NCBI GenBank assembly: GCA_963703085.1
Contig: OY969789.1
Coordinates: forward strand, 1,612,001-1,676,000
Direction of reading: 5' to 3'
Origin: DATAEG01 sp963703085
GTDB lineage: Bacteria; Actinomycetota; Actinomycetes; Mycobacteriales; Jatrophihabitantaceae
Length of the DNA: 64,000 nt
This document shows, piece after piece, positions 33,933 through 43,365 of the stretch (the first letter of the stretch is position 1; the number at the start of each line of letters is the position of its first letter). The notes below the pieces were generated by a model that worked only from the letters and a program-made list of their open reading frames with translations, made no database searches and was not told where the DNA came from. Made by a program: the position numbers and the translations under genes.

Positions 33933-35849
33933 TCAGTCGCTCGGATTGCCGCCGGCCGTCCGGATCCTTTCGAACGGAAGGCGAAGCACTAGTCCGGCTC
34001 GTTGCTCGGCATTGTGTAGCCGAATTTGTTCCAGCTCGGCCCTGGGCAGCGCTCGGTTGTAGACGCGCACCTCGTCCAGCGCGCCGGCGAAGTGATACGC
34101 ACCATCAAGCCGCTCGCCGATCTGCAGTTGGAACGACACCGTCTCGCTGATCGATCCGGCCACGGCTGGGCCGAACGCAACCTGTGCGCCGTCGATCCAG
34201 AGTGCCAGCTCGCCAGCCACACGCTCCAAGGCGATGTGATGCCAGGTCTGATCGTCGTAGGCGCTCGAGGACGCGATCGAGGTGGTGCCGCTCGCGGTCG
34301 TCATCGTCGCGATGATCCGGTGGTTTGCCGGTTCCGCGCGAAGCCACATTTGCGGTGCGGTGGTGCCCATGCCGCCGAGCCAGATCAGCACCTGATTGCC
34401 CTTCGCCGCGCCGTAGTCGAACCATGCGCTCCAGGTGAAGTCACCGGCGCCGGGTAGCTGCGCGCAGCGGTACGGGACGCGGACGAAGTCATCGACACCG
34501 TCCATCCGCAGGCCCTGGCCGAACCGGCCGGCACCAAGCGTCGCGCTGCCCAGGACGGTGCTGTCGGCATGCACTGCGGAGGTGTCCGGCGTGGTGGGGC
34601 CGGCGGAGTTCTTCCAGCCCAGGTAGGCCTCGTCGAAGCTGGCGAAGCGAATCTCGTCGCGCGCATCGACCGCACCGCCCTCGTAGAGCAGGCCGATCTT
34701 CGCGTCCAGGACCTTCGACGAGCTGATCTGGACGAGGTCGGAGTATCCAGACCAGTCGGACGTGATGCGGGTGCCCTGCTCGGCGTTCTCCCATCGTCGG
34801 CCGCCGTCGTAGGAAGAGCGGACCATCATCCAGCGTCGCCGGTCGGTGTCCGACGGGGAGGAGAACAGGATTCGATCCGGGCCGGGGCGGTTCAGGCGTA
34901 GCACCGAGCCCTGCACCATTGGCGTCACGAGATCAGGGATCGTGGTGAAGGGGGCGCGGAAGCTCTTGCCGCCGTCGCGGCTGATCGCATAGTCGCGGTT
35001 GCCGATATCGGTGCCGCCCTGCTCCCGTCCCGCCACATAGATCGAGCCGTCAGCCAGTTCCGCGACGCTGAGCTCCGACGGCTTCTGCGCATAGCTCTGA
35101 CCGACTGGATGCGGGAAGGAGTCCACCGCGCCGATGTGCCAGCTGTCCCCGCCGTCGTCGCTGTAGACCAGCGCGGCGTGATTGGCGATCGAGTTCGTCC
35201 CGTCACTGGTCTCGGCGTTGACACCGAAGATCAGCCGGCCCGCATAGCGACCGTGCATCAGCTGGATGCCATGCACCGGTCCGGAGGCGTACCACGCGTC
35301 CCAGTCAGGACGGGTGGCCTGTGCGGAGATATCCGTTGGCGTGGACCACGTCAGCCCGTCGTCGTCGCTGTACTGCTCATGCGGGGCCCGTGGGCAAGGG
35401 GTGGCGCATCCCTTGTCATCTGTGCGCCCTGCGTTGTAAGTCGTGATCAGCACGATGCGACCCGTCCGCTGGTCGACGATCGGCACCGGGTTGCCGTGCG
35501 TGTCGCCGTCGCCGGGGTTGACGACCTGCAGCGGTGACCACGTCGTGCCTCCATCGGTCGAACGCTTGAGCACGATGTCGATATCGGTGGCATCGCCGCA
35601 GTTGCGCACCCGCCCTTCCGCGAAGGCAAGCAATGTGCCGTCGCGGCTGCGCACTATGGCCGGGATCCGGAAGCAGCTGTAGTTCTGCTCGTCGGCAGCC
35701 TTGAAGATCACCTGCTGGTCGAAGGACGCGGTATGCGCCGAACGCGCTGGCGTGGCCGCCTGCACGTCGGCGGTACCAACGAAGGTGGCCAGGATCAGAA
35801 GTGCGACGGCTAGCAACCCACTGCGCCGCCGAACCGAGAGCAGTGTCAC
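33933..35849 (-). CDS. Secreted exo-alpha-sialidase (GH33) with C-terminal LamG-like domain
   Basis: 638 residues. Signal peptide (SGLLAVALLILATFVGTADVQA), then a six-bladed sialidase propeller: F-R-I-P motif as YSCFRIPAIVRSRDG carrying the first catalytic Arg, and at least five Asp-boxes (STDGGTTW, SDDDGLTW, SDDGGDSW, SRDGGKSF, SYDGGRRW). From about residue 445 a concanavalin/LamG domain (FTWSAWFDYGAAKGNQVLIW; TWHHIALERVAGELALWIDG; GALDEVRVYNRALPRAELEQ). GTG start with AAAGG SD. Last gene of the sialic-acid locus; releases terminal sialic acids outside the cell for import. Confidence 0.92.
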   Translation of the reverse strand: MTLLSVRRRSGLLAVALLILATFVGTADVQAATPARSAHTASFDQQVIFKAADEQNYSCFRIPAIVRSRDGTLLAFAEGRVRNCGDATDIDIVLKRSTDGGTTWSPLQVVNPGDGDTHGNPVPIVDQRTGRIVLITTYNAGRTDDKGCATPCPRAPHEQYSDDDGLTWSTPTDISAQATRPDWDAWYASGPVHGIQLMHGRYAGRLIFGVNAETSDGTNSIANHAALVYSDDGGDSWHIGAVDSFPHPVGQSYAQKPSELSVAELADGSIYVAGREQGGTDIGNRDYAISRDGGKSFRAPFTTIPDLVTPMVQGSVLRLNRPGPDRILFSSPSDTDRRRWMMVRSSYDGGRRWENAEQGTRITSDWSGYSDLVQISSSKVLDAKIGLLYEGGAVDARDEIRFASFDEAYLGWKNSAGPTTPDTSAVHADSTVLGSATLGAGRFGQGLRMDGVDDFVRVPYRCAQLPGAGDFTWSAWFDYGAAKGNQVLIWLGGMGTTAPQMWLRAEPANHRIIATMTTASGTTSIASSSAYDDQTWHHIALERVAGELALWIDGAQVAFGPAVAGSISETVSFQLQIGERLDGAYHFAGALDEVRVYNRALPRAELEQIRLHNAEQRAGLVLRLPFERIRTAGGNPSD

Positions 35850-35913
35850 GAGAGGCCTTTCAACTCGGAGGAATCGGAGGTCCCGACGGCCAGGGGCGAT
35901 CGGGTGGGCGCGA

Positions 35914-36852
35914 CTAGAGCAGGCCTGCTTCGGCAAGCTTCGCCTTGATCTGCACCAGCTCGTCGTCGTCGAGAGCAACCTGCGGCGGAGCCAGCACAGC
36001 GCTGTCGATGATCCCGCGCATCTTCATGGCGGCCTTGAACGCACCCAGACCGGCCGACCCTCTGCCCATCCTGGTCTGCGCCCCTACGCCGACGATCGCG
36101 AACAATCGCATCAAGCGCTCCTGCTCGAGCCGCGCCGCGTCGGCGTCACCGCTGCGGGCGTACTTGTGGATGGCCACGTAGCCGGACGGGTCGACATTGC
36201 CCAGCCCGGGCACCGCCCCGTCGGCGCCGATGGAAAGTAGCCAGTCGACGACCAGTTCCGACCCGGTGAACACCGCGAACTCATCGAGACCGCGCTCGCG
36301 CTTGGCCAGCAACACGTACCGGAAACCGGCTTCGTCGCCGCTGGAGTCCTTGAGCCCGGCGATGACGCGGTCTTCGGCCAGTCGTAGCAGCATCGGGCCG
36401 TCGAGCTTGGTGTGCACCGCTACCGGGATGTCGTAGGCGAAGATCGGCAACGCAGTCGCTTCGTGCAGCAACCGGAAATGCCGCTCCACTTCGGCGACAT
36501 GAGTCCGGGTGTAGTACGGAGCGGTGATGACGACCGCGTCGGCGCCGGCCGCTTCGGCGGTGCGGACATGATCGGCCACCCGGCCGGTGGTCATGTCGAT
36601 GCACCCCACCAGCACCGGCACCCGACCGGATACCTCGCTGATCGTGGTGTCAGTGACGACCTTGCGCTGCGCATCCGTCAGGAACGCCGCTTCGCCGGAG
36701 GAGCCGAGGACGAACACGCCGTGCACGCCGGCTTCGATCTGGAAGTCGATCAGCCTGCGTAGCGAGTCGGTGTCCACGCTGAAGTCCGGTCGGAGGGGAG
36801 TGCACAGCGGCGGGATGATGCCGGCGAACTGCGGGGTACTCATGGGGGTCAT
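35914..36852 (-). CDS. nanA: DHDPS/NAL-family aldolase, probable N-acetylneuraminate lyase
   Basis: 312-residue class I aldolase. GVHGVFVLGSSGEAAFLT (substrate carboxylate loop), IFAYDIPVAVHTKL with catalytic Tyr, and VIAGLKDSSGDE with the Schiff-base Lys. The family also contains dihydrodipicolinate synthase and other keto-acid lyases; the call as sialate lyase (Neu5Ac to ManNAc plus pyruvate) rests on the sialidase and transporter neighbours. ATG at 36852; a second in-frame ATG at 36843 is possible. Confidence 0.75.
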   Translation of the reverse strand: MTPMSTPQFAGIIPPLCTPLRPDFSVDTDSLRRLIDFQIEAGVHGVFVLGSSGEAAFLTDAQRKVVTDTTISEVSGRVPVLVGCIDMTTGRVADHVRTAEAAGADAVVITAPYYTRTHVAEVERHFRLLHEATALPIFAYDIPVAVHTKLDGPMLLRLAEDRVIAGLKDSSGDEAGFRYVLLAKRERGLDEFAVFTGSELVVDWLLSIGADGAVPGLGNVDPSGYVAIHKYARSGDADAARLEQERLMRLFAIVGVGAQTRMGRGSAGLGAFKAAMKMRGIIDSAVLAPPQVALDDDELVQIKAKLAEAGLL

Positions 36853-36874
36853 CGCTTTCGTTCGACGTGGATGC

Positions 36875-37864
36875 TCAGCTGAGCGCTGGGTGGGCGATCT
36901 CGGGATGGATGCACCGGAACGTGTGGTCGTCACCGCCGTCGACGGCTTCCAGTGGCGGCAACGCCGCGGCGCACGCGTCGGTTGCCTTCCAGCACCTGGT
37001 GCGGAAATTGCAGCCGCTCGGCGGCGCCGTCGCGGACGGGACCGGCCCGCTCAGCACGATGGGCTCTGCGTTGTGCAGCAAGCTCGGCGTCGCGGAGAAC
37101 AGCGCCCGGGTGTACGGGTGCCGAGCCCCATCCGGGATGACCGCGGCCGGCGCCTCCTCGACGATCCGGCCCAGATACATCGTCACGATCCGGTCGCTCA
37201 TCTTCTTGACCGTCTGGATGTCATGCGAGACGAACACCATCGCCAGGCCGAGCTGGGCGCGCAGGTCGATGAGCAGATTGAGGATCTGCGCGCGGACCGA
37301 GACATCCAGCGCCGATGTCGGTTCGTCGGCGACCAACAACGCCGGGCGCAGCGCCAGGGCGCGGGCGATGGCCACCCGTTGCCGCTGACCACCGGAGAGC
37401 TGACCGGGCACCGCGTCGGCAACGCTGGTCGGCAGGCCGACCAGGGACATCAGCTCCCGGACCCGGGCGCGGCGGGCGGTGCTCGAGCCCACCCGATGCA
37501 CGTCGAGGGGGTCGCCGATGATCTTGGCGATCGACAGCCGGCGGTTCAGCGCGGTGGCCGGATCCTGGAAGACCATGCCGACGTTGCTTGCGAAGTCCTC
37601 GTTCCGGTGCGCCGCGGACATGTCCCACAGCGAGTCGCCGCGATATCGCACGACCCCGCTGGTCGGCCGCTGCAACCCGACGAGCACCTTGGCGAGGGTG
37701 GATTTCCCGCAACCGGACTCGCCGACCACCCCGATGGTCTGCCCCGCGTTCAGCACCAGGTTGGCGTCGGTCAACGCGTAGACGCTGTCGTGTCCGAACA
37801 GGCTCGCCGACCTGACCTTGTGTACGACGTGCACACCGTCCAGCTCGAGCAGGCTGCCGGTCAT
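36875..37864 (-). CDS. Peptide/sialate-type ABC transporter ATPase (OppF/DppF-like)
   Basis: 329 residues. Walker A GESGCGKSTLAKVLVG, signature QLSGGQRQRVAIARALA, Walker B LLVADEPTSALDVSV, and the C-terminal oligopeptide-transporter extension with Cys residues (GCNFRTRCWKATDACAAALP) that may bind an Fe-S cluster. Start overlaps the preceding fusion gene stop by 4 bp. Second ATPase of the importer. Confidence 0.88.
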   Translation of the reverse strand: MTGSLLELDGVHVVHKVRSASLFGHDSVYALTDANLVLNAGQTIGVVGESGCGKSTLAKVLVGLQRPTSGVVRYRGDSLWDMSAAHRNEDFASNVGMVFQDPATALNRRLSIAKIIGDPLDVHRVGSSTARRARVRELMSLVGLPTSVADAVPGQLSGGQRQRVAIARALALRPALLVADEPTSALDVSVRAQILNLLIDLRAQLGLAMVFVSHDIQTVKKMSDRIVTMYLGRIVEEAPAAVIPDGARHPYTRALFSATPSLLHNAEPIVLSGPVPSATAPPSGCNFRTRCWKATDACAAALPPLEAVDGGDDHTFRCIHPEIAHPALS

Positions 37865-39846
37865 GCGCCGACCCCGTTGGTCAGGCGTTCCGGCGTTGCG
37901 GGGGCGCCGATGAGCACCCGCTCGGCCGGGAAGTGGCAGCTGATGAGGTGATTCAGGTTGTCGCCGACCTTCGCCGGCGTTTCCCGGCGGCAGACGGCCT
38001 GCGCAGCCGGGCAGCGATCGGCAAACCGGCACCCCGGGACGAAGTCCCCCGGTGAGGGCACCACACCCTTGATCTGGGTGAGTCTGGCCTGGTTCTCCTC
38101 TAGCGACAGCACCGCGCTGAGCAGTCCGCGGGTGTAGTGGTGCTGCGGAGATCCGATCAGCTGGGCGACCGCACCCATCTCGGCCACCTGCCCGCCGTAC
38201 ATGACCACGACCCGGTCGGCGACCTCGGACACCAGGGCCAGGTCGTGCGAGACCAATATCAGCGCGAAGCCGACCTCGTCCTTCAGCCGCAGCAGCAGCT
38301 TCACGATCTGTGCCTGGACGGTGACGTCCAGCGCGGTGGTCGGTTCATCGGCGACGATCAGCCGAGGGCTGCGGGACAGCGCCATGGCGATGAGCACACG
38401 TTGCCGCTGACCACCGGAGAGCTCATGCGGATAGGCGCGCAAGGTGCGCCCGGCGTCGAGGTTCACCATGTCGAGTAGTTGCGCCGGGGTCCGGTTGCCG
38501 CCACGCCGGGTGAACTGCTTGAGCTGCGCGTTGATCGTCATCGCCGGGTTGAGTGAACTCAACGCGTCCTGATAGATCATCGAGATGTCGTGACCGAGGT
38601 GGCGGCGGCGCTGCCCGGGCTTCATGGTGAGCAGGTCGCGACCCTCGAAGCGGATTTGGCCGCTCACCCGTGCGTTCCGCGGCTGCAGCCCCATGATCGA
38701 CAGGGCGGTCAGCGACTTGCCGCATCCGGACTCGCCGATCAGGCCGAGCACCTCGCCCGCGCGCACCGTGAAGGACACGTCCTGGACGACGTCCACACCG
38801 TTGTGCCGGTCCGGGAAGGAGATCGCCAGCCCGTCCACCTCCAGCACCGTCTTCGCACTCGACAGGTCACGCGAGCGGACGCTCAGCCGCTCCCCGGCTT
38901 CGCGGAGACCCGCGATCGGCAGGACCGGCTCCCGATTCGCAGCGGCCTCCTCGGCGACGACGGCCTTGACCGCCTCGTCGACCTCGCTGCCGCGGCTGGA
39001 CGGCGCAGCCCATGCGTCGGAGATGCCTTCGGCGAGGACGTTCAATGCCACCACGGTGAGCAGGATGAGCAGGCCGGGAAACAGCGTCGCCCACCAGCCT
39101 CCGGTGAGCACCATGTCCTTGCCATCTGCCAGCACCGACCCCCAAGAAGGGTTCGGCGGCTGGATGCCCGCGCCGATGAAGGAGAGGGACGCCTCGAACA
39201 CGATGGCGTCGGCCACCATCACGGTGCAGAACACCAGCACCGGCGCCGCACAGTTCACCGCGACGTGTTTGACGAGGATGAACGTTCGCTTCGCCCCGAT
39301 GATCCGCTCGGCGTCGACGTAGTCCTCGCTGTACTGCGCGAGGACGTTCGCCCGCACCACGCGGGCGACGGAGGGCATGTTGAGGAAGCCGATCGCCAGG
39401 ATCAGCACCGGGATGCCGCGCCCGAACACCGCGACCAGGACGGCGGCCAGCGCGATACCCGGGAAGGCCATCACGACGTCCAGTACCCGCATCACCAACC
39501 CGTCGAGCCAACGCCCTGACGTCGCCGCGAGTGAGCCGAGTACCGCGCCGGACAGAAGTGCGAGTGCAGTGGCGCCGAGACCGATGGCCAGCGACCATCG
39601 GGTCCCGTAGACCAACCGGGCGAAGATGTCGCGACCGGACTGGTCGGTGCCGAACCAGTGCGCCCCGCTCGGGCCGCCGACTCTGGTGCTCAACGCGTCC
39701 GGGCTGTGCCGGGAGACGATCGCAGCCAGAACTGCCACGAGAACGAGGACCGTCATCACCCCGAGCGCCACCCAGGACGGGAGGCCGAGCCGCTTGAAGT
39801 GGATACCCGGGCGGCTCAGCCGCCTGGTCAGTCCGGGCCGCATCAT
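37861..39846 (-). CDS. ABC transporter permease-ATPase fusion (DppC+DppD)
   Basis: 661 residues combining two usual proteins. Residues 1-280 are a DppC-type permease (HWFGTDQSGRDIFARLVYGT; YSEDYVDAERIIGAKRTFIL EAA region). About residues 330-661 are a DppD-type ATPase (GLIGESGCGKSLTALSIMGL; ELSGGQRQRVLIAMALSRSP; LIVADEPTTALDVTVQAQIV) with the C-terminal Cys cluster PGCRFADRCPAAQAVC. The same fusion is known in sialic-acid importers of the SatABCD/SiaEFGI type, supporting the locus assignment. Coupled by 4-bp overlaps on both sides. Confidence 0.9.
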   Translation of the reverse strand: MMRPGLTRRLSRPGIHFKRLGLPSWVALGVMTVLVLVAVLAAIVSRHSPDALSTRVGGPSGAHWFGTDQSGRDIFARLVYGTRWSLAIGLGATALALLSGAVLGSLAATSGRWLDGLVMRVLDVVMAFPGIALAAVLVAVFGRGIPVLILAIGFLNMPSVARVVRANVLAQYSEDYVDAERIIGAKRTFILVKHVAVNCAAPVLVFCTVMVADAIVFEASLSFIGAGIQPPNPSWGSVLADGKDMVLTGGWWATLFPGLLILLTVVALNVLAEGISDAWAAPSSRGSEVDEAVKAVVAEEAAANREPVLPIAGLREAGERLSVRSRDLSSAKTVLEVDGLAISFPDRHNGVDVVQDVSFTVRAGEVLGLIGESGCGKSLTALSIMGLQPRNARVSGQIRFEGRDLLTMKPGQRRRHLGHDISMIYQDALSSLNPAMTINAQLKQFTRRGGNRTPAQLLDMVNLDAGRTLRAYPHELSGGQRQRVLIAMALSRSPRLIVADEPTTALDVTVQAQIVKLLLRLKDEVGFALILVSHDLALVSEVADRVVVMYGGQVAEMGAVAQLIGSPQHHYTRGLLSAVLSLEENQARLTQIKGVVPSPGDFVPGCRFADRCPAAQAVCRRETPAKVGDNLNHLISCHFPAERVLIGAPATPERLTNGVGA

Positions 39847-40802
39847 GAGTGGGTCCGAAGCCGCGGATTGGCGATCAGATAGAGCACGTCCACGATGAGA
39901 TTGACCAGCACGAAGCCGATCGCGATCGTGATGACGAAGCCTTCGACCTTCGACGTGTCACCGTCCTGGACGGCCTGGATCATGTTCTGGCCCATCCCGG
40001 GCAGGGCGAACATCGTCTCGATGACGACCGCGCCGCCGAGCAGGTACCCGACCCGCAACCCGAGCACGGTGAGCGGATTGACCAGCGCGTTGCGCAGAAC
40101 GTTCCGGCCGACCACGACAATCGGCGGCAGCCCCCCACCCCGCGCGGTGCGGACGTAATCCTTGTCGAGTTCCTCGACCATCGACGTGCGGATGATCCGG
40201 GTGAGCTGCGCCGCAACCGGCAGCGCCAGCGAGACTGCCGGCAGCGTCATCGACTTCAACCAACCGCTGACCGAGTCGTTCATGCTGACGTAGCCGCTGG
40301 TGGGGAACAGCCCACGGCCGACTGCCAGCCACTGGATGAGCAGCAGCGCGATCCAGAATGCCGGCGCCGCCACGCCGGCCAGCGACACCAATCGGATGAG
40401 CTGATCCGGCCACCGGTCGCGGAAGATCGCCGACGTCACGCCCAGTACCAGCGCCACCACGATGGCGATACCCAGACCGAGCAGAGTGAGCTGGACGGTC
40501 AACGGCAACGCAGTGGCGATCGTCGTCGAAACCGGCTGTTTGGTGATGACACTGGTACCGAAGTTGCCGTGCAGCAGGTGCCACACGAAGCGCACGTACT
40601 GCACCGGCAAGGGATCGTTCAGGCCATTTGCTTCGCGGAACTGCTCCAGCTGCGCATGGGTCGCGTTCGCGCCGTCGAAAGCGGCGAGTGCCGGGTCGGT
40701 GGGGGCAAAGCGCATCACCACGAAAACGAACAGCACCACCCCGAGCAGGAGCGGCACCAGCGCCAGGATGCGGCCGAGCAGCATCCGTAGGACGACGATC
40801 AC
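39843..40802 (-). CDS. ABC transporter permease (DppB-like)
   Basis: 319 residues with six predicted helices. RILALVPLLLGVVLFVFVVM at the N terminus, GNFGTSVITKQPVSTTIATA, EAA loop DKDYVRTARGGGLPPIVVVG, and the closing LVNLIVDVLYLIANPRLR are typical DppB features. GTG start with AAAGGAG 9 nt upstream. Partner of the fused permease. Confidence 0.9.
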   Translation of the reverse strand: MIVVLRMLLGRILALVPLLLGVVLFVFVVMRFAPTDPALAAFDGANATHAQLEQFREANGLNDPLPVQYVRFVWHLLHGNFGTSVITKQPVSTTIATALPLTVQLTLLGLGIAIVVALVLGVTSAIFRDRWPDQLIRLVSLAGVAAPAFWIALLLIQWLAVGRGLFPTSGYVSMNDSVSGWLKSMTLPAVSLALPVAAQLTRIIRTSMVEELDKDYVRTARGGGLPPIVVVGRNVLRNALVNPLTVLGLRVGYLLGGAVVIETMFALPGMGQNMIQAVQDGDTSKVEGFVITIAIGFVLVNLIVDVLYLIANPRLRTHS

Positions 40803-40848
40803 CCGGTAGCTCCTTTCATCCGACCGCTGCGATCGGCACGGATGCTCG

Positions 40849-42462
40849 TCAGAGCGACTTGGCCTGGTTGAGGTTGATGCCGGGGTACCCCTGGGCCCGG
40901 ACCCCAGAGACCTTCTTCGAGTCCCAGGCCGTACCCAGTTGGGTGAACACGACCGGATACACCACGGCCTGGTCGGAGATCATGTCGAGCAGCTGCTTGG
41001 TCAACGCCTTGCGCTTCGTCGCGTCGACTTCCTTCGCCGCCTGATCCTGCAGTGCCAACAGCGCGTCGGACTCGGCGTTCTGCCAGCGGGCGTACTTCAC
41101 CATCATGATGGACTGCTCGGAGTAGTAGTAGCGCGTCGTCAGATCCGGGTCGTTGCCGAATTGTCCCGGATTGTTCGTCGTGGCGACGACTTGGAAGTTC
41201 GTTCCGGCATCAAGCTTCGAGAACAGCGCCTTCGTATCCTGCGAATCCAGCGTCGTCGATACGCCGATCGCATCCCAGCCTTCCTTGATGACGTTGATAC
41301 AACCGACGACCAGGGACGTGTTCGTCGCCGAGAGCCTGATCTTCAGACCGCTCACACCGGCCCGCTTGAGCAGGTCCTTGGCCTTGTCCGGGTTGTAGGT
41401 AAAGCTGTTCGCCGCCGGCTGTGACTCGGGCAGCTTCGGATTGATGAAGGAGGTGGCCGGCGTCCCGGCGCCCTGCAATCCGACCTGGACCATCTTCTCG
41501 CCATCGATCGCGTAGTGCAGCGCCTGGCGCACCAGCTTGTTGTTGAAGGGCTTGTGCGCCGTGTTGAAGAGCAGGAAGAGGTTGTTGCCGCCGTCGGCGA
41601 ATTCGACGGTGCGGCCCGCCTTCTTCAGCGCCGCAGCGTTGGCCGCCGGGATGTTCTCGACGATCTGCGCGTTCGGCGAGGCACCGGAGATCGCGGCGAC
41701 CCGTGGCGCCGCATCGACGATCGACTTCCAGACCATCTTCTTGTAGACCGCAGGCCGCGGTCCGTTGTAATCGGCGAACTTCTCGAAGCTGGTGTGGCTC
41801 AACGGCGCCTGCTCGGTGACCTTGTACGGTCCGGAACCGACTACCTTTCCGCTCACCGCCTCGTCCCACTTCCCGTCGAAGACGTGCTTCGGCGCGATCT
41901 TGCAGGTTTGGATGCGTTGCAACGCGTAAGGGAACGGGAATTTGAGTTGGAATTCCACCGACATGTCGCCGGTCTTGACCACCTTGTCCAGCCACAGCGA
42001 GAAGAAGCTGTGGATCAGCACATTCTCCTTCGCGCTCAGCGCTCGGTCGTAGGTGAACACGACGTCGTCCGCGGTGACCGGCTGGCCGTCGTGCCACTTG
42101 GCCCCGTCGCGCAGATCGAAGGTGAACTTCGTTCCGCTGACGTCGGCCGGCAATGCTTTGGCCAGCCCTGCGTAGGGGGCCCGGGTGATCGGGTCACCTT
42201 CCACCAGCGACTCGTAGGAGTGCAGGATGGCGGCCATCGAAAACGCCGACGCTGTCTGCAGCGGATCCCAGGTCTGGTTGTTGCCGTACCCGATCACGGC
42301 AGTGATTGAGTCCTTCGAACCGCCGCTGTTGGTGGAGGACGGCCCACCTCCGCATGCCGCCAGGGTGGAGGAGATTGCAGCAGCGGCACCGATCAGGCCC
42401 GTGTAGCGCAGCATGTCGCGGCGGTTGATCACCAAACCCGGCTCACCGAGGCTCTGGGACAT
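40849..42462 (-). CDS. Extracellular solute-binding lipoprotein (SBP family 5)
   Basis: 537 residues. The N terminus carries RRDMLRYTGLIGAAAAISST then LAACGGG, a lipobox preceded by a Tat-like RRD motif. The family-5 core is visible: TFDLRDGAKWHDGQPVTADD, GSGPYKVTEQ, FNTAHKPFNNKLVRQALHYA. SD AGGAGA precedes the ATG. First gene of the minus-strand transport-catabolism operon; ligand inferred to be sialic acid or a sialylated or peptide-like ligand from context, since the family is mainly peptide-binding. Confidence 0.9.
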   Translation of the reverse strand: MSQSLGEPGLVINRRDMLRYTGLIGAAAAISSTLAACGGGPSSTNSGGSKDSITAVIGYGNNQTWDPLQTASAFSMAAILHSYESLVEGDPITRAPYAGLAKALPADVSGTKFTFDLRDGAKWHDGQPVTADDVVFTYDRALSAKENVLIHSFFSLWLDKVVKTGDMSVEFQLKFPFPYALQRIQTCKIAPKHVFDGKWDEAVSGKVVGSGPYKVTEQAPLSHTSFEKFADYNGPRPAVYKKMVWKSIVDAAPRVAAISGASPNAQIVENIPAANAAALKKAGRTVEFADGGNNLFLLFNTAHKPFNNKLVRQALHYAIDGEKMVQVGLQGAGTPATSFINPKLPESQPAANSFTYNPDKAKDLLKRAGVSGLKIRLSATNTSLVVGCINVIKEGWDAIGVSTTLDSQDTKALFSKLDAGTNFQVVATTNNPGQFGNDPDLTTRYYYSEQSIMMVKYARWQNAESDALLALQDQAAKEVDATKRKALTKQLLDMISDQAVVYPVVFTQLGTAWDSKKVSGVRAQGYPGINLNQAKSL

Positions 42463-42501
42463 TGCTTCTCCTGACCTGTGTGCGATGGGGGACGTTAGAA
42501 G

Positions 42502-42520
42502 TAGGACGTGGAACGTCCTA
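42502..42520. promoter_or_regulatory. Palindromic operator for the divergent GntR regulator
   Basis: TAGGACGT-GGA-ACGTCCTA, a perfect 8+3+8 palindrome, lies 40 bp upstream of the solute-binding protein start and between the divergent transporter and GntR genes. A degenerate half site TAGGATGTCC occurs at 42596-42605, nearer the GntR start. FadR-type GntR proteins bind such short palindromes, so this is the probable effector-controlled switch. Confidence 0.75.
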
Positions 42521-42646
42521 TGCCTTGTCGAAACCCTAGGAGCCGTTCGCTCCGTGGTCAAGAGCTGCCACGGTCGGTGCGCCGCAGCGGAGACGTAGGA
42601 TGTCCGGGCCGGTAGGCCACAGGCCGGGCACACATCGGAGGCATCC

Positions 42647-43363
42647 TTGGCGCGACCGCAACGCAGCGACGAGATCAGCAAGGCGATCGTCAACCTGATC
42701 ATCGAACGAGGGCTCCCGCCGGGAGCCCCGATGCCGACCGAGCTGAGCCTGATGCAGGACCTGGGCGTCAGCCGGAACTCGATCCGCGAAGTGATCAAAG
42801 CATTGCAGGCCGTCGGGATCGTCGAAATCCGGCACGGATACGGCACGTTCGTTGGTTCAGCCGGCTCCGAGGCGCTGAAAACCTGGCTGCTGTTCCGCAT
42901 CCGCAGCCGTGGCGGCAGCGACGTCGGCCGGCTCAGGGATCTGCTCGAGGTCCGGGAAATGATCGAGACCGAGCTGACCCGGCGAGTCGCGGGGCGGCAT
43001 CGCGCGGAGCTGATCGAGCAGCTGCAGGCGTGCGTCGTGCGGATGCGGCACAAGGGACCGGACAGCGATCTGGCCGATCGGCAGTTCCACGAATTGATCT
43101 GCGGCCAAACCGGTTTCGATCTGGCTCGCGAACTGATCAGCCTGTTCTGGGACGTCTACCGTGCCGCCGAAGGTGAGCTGGGCGGGCCGGTCTCGACGGC
43201 GACCAACACCGCCCGGCGACACCAGCTCATCATCGATGCACTCGTCAAGGGCGACGGGGACCTCGCCGCTGAAGCGGTGCACCGGCACTTCGACGAGGTA
43301 CGGAAGAGGATCAAGGCCGGCAGTTACGGGGGCTTCGCCGAACGGTCAGACAGCAACGCGTAA
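42647..43363 (+). CDS. FadR-subfamily GntR regulator of the sialic-acid locus
   Basis: 238 residues. N-terminal winged helix (IISERG-like start, GAPMPTELSLMQDLGVSRNS recognition region, VGIVEIRHGYGTFVG wing) and a C-terminal all-helical FCD domain with metal/ligand residues (LADRQFHELICGQTG; RRHQLIIDALVKGDGDLAAE; VHRHFDEV). TTG start with GGAGG SD. Divergent from the transporter operon with a palindrome between. Likely repressor released by sialate or a catabolite; NanR-like role is inferred. Confidence 0.85.
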   Translation: MARPQRSDEISKAIVNLIIERGLPPGAPMPTELSLMQDLGVSRNSIREVIKALQAVGIVEIRHGYGTFVGSAGSEALKTWLLFRIRSRGGSDVGRLRDLLEVREMIETELTRRVAGRHRAELIEQLQACVVRMRHKGPDSDLADRQFHELICGQTGFDLARELISLFWDVYRAAEGELGGPVSTATNTARRHQLIIDALVKGDGDLAAEAVHRHFDEVRKRIKAGSYGGFAERSDSNA

Positions 43364-43365
43364 CG

